Below, one piece after another: positions 5,925-5,925 of a DNA stretch of 5,925 bases. Both the position numbers and the translations under genes were made by a program. Location: assembly GCA_031551145.1 (NCBI GenBank), contig JAVBNZ010000089.1, positions 1 through 5,925 of the forward strand, read 5' to 3'. The DNA comes from WRKB01 sp031551145 (GTDB taxonomy: Bacteria > Desulfobacterota > Desulfovibrionia > Desulfovibrionales > Desulfovibrionaceae). The notes beneath the pieces are model-generated. The model saw only the letters and a program-made list of their open reading frames with translations. It was not told where the DNA came from and made no database searches. Each line of letters opens with the position of its first letter. Position 1 is the stretch's first letter.

Positions 5925-5925
5925 G

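Overview
The window comes from a GC-rich Gram-negative bacterium. It carries the C-terminal part of an outer-membrane autotransporter, a type III glutamine synthetase, a SlyD-like FKBP isomerase, diaminopimelate decarboxylase and a tRNA-Ala(GGC) gene. This mix and the protein flavour resemble sulfate-reducing Desulfovibrionaceae. That assignment is an inference from recall, not from a search.

Layout. Positions 1-1317 (+) hold the 3' part of an autotransporter gene, cut by the window edge. Positions 1318-1658 are a 341-bp non-coding gap between convergent genes, almost entirely filled by three inverted-repeat structures. Positions 1659-3842 (-) hold the type III glutamine synthetase. Upstream of it on the same strand, 52 nt away and separated by a GC-rich hairpin, is a 140-residue FKBP-type prolyl isomerase (3895-4317). 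A 178-bp divergent intergenic region leads to lysA (4496-5770, +), which ends in a canonical intrinsic terminator. A tRNA-Ala(GGC) gene with its own promoter closes the window.

Function. Most of the coding content is housekeeping: ammonium assimilation, protein folding, the last step of lysine synthesis, and one tRNA. No defence system, transposase or CRISPR array is visible.

The most unusual part is the 1318-1658 gap. Two long imperfect palindromes, element A (1323-1459, read on +) and element B (1659-1509, read on -), each lie just downstream of a stop codon and read in the same direction as the gene they follow. Read that way, they share identical sequence blocks at identical spacing (CGTCA, AAGAGTACACT, TTCCTCGTC at offsets 0, 35 and 66). 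The stem arms between the blocks differ in sequence but still pair. This looks like two diverged members of one structured 3'-end element family. I do not recognise the family.
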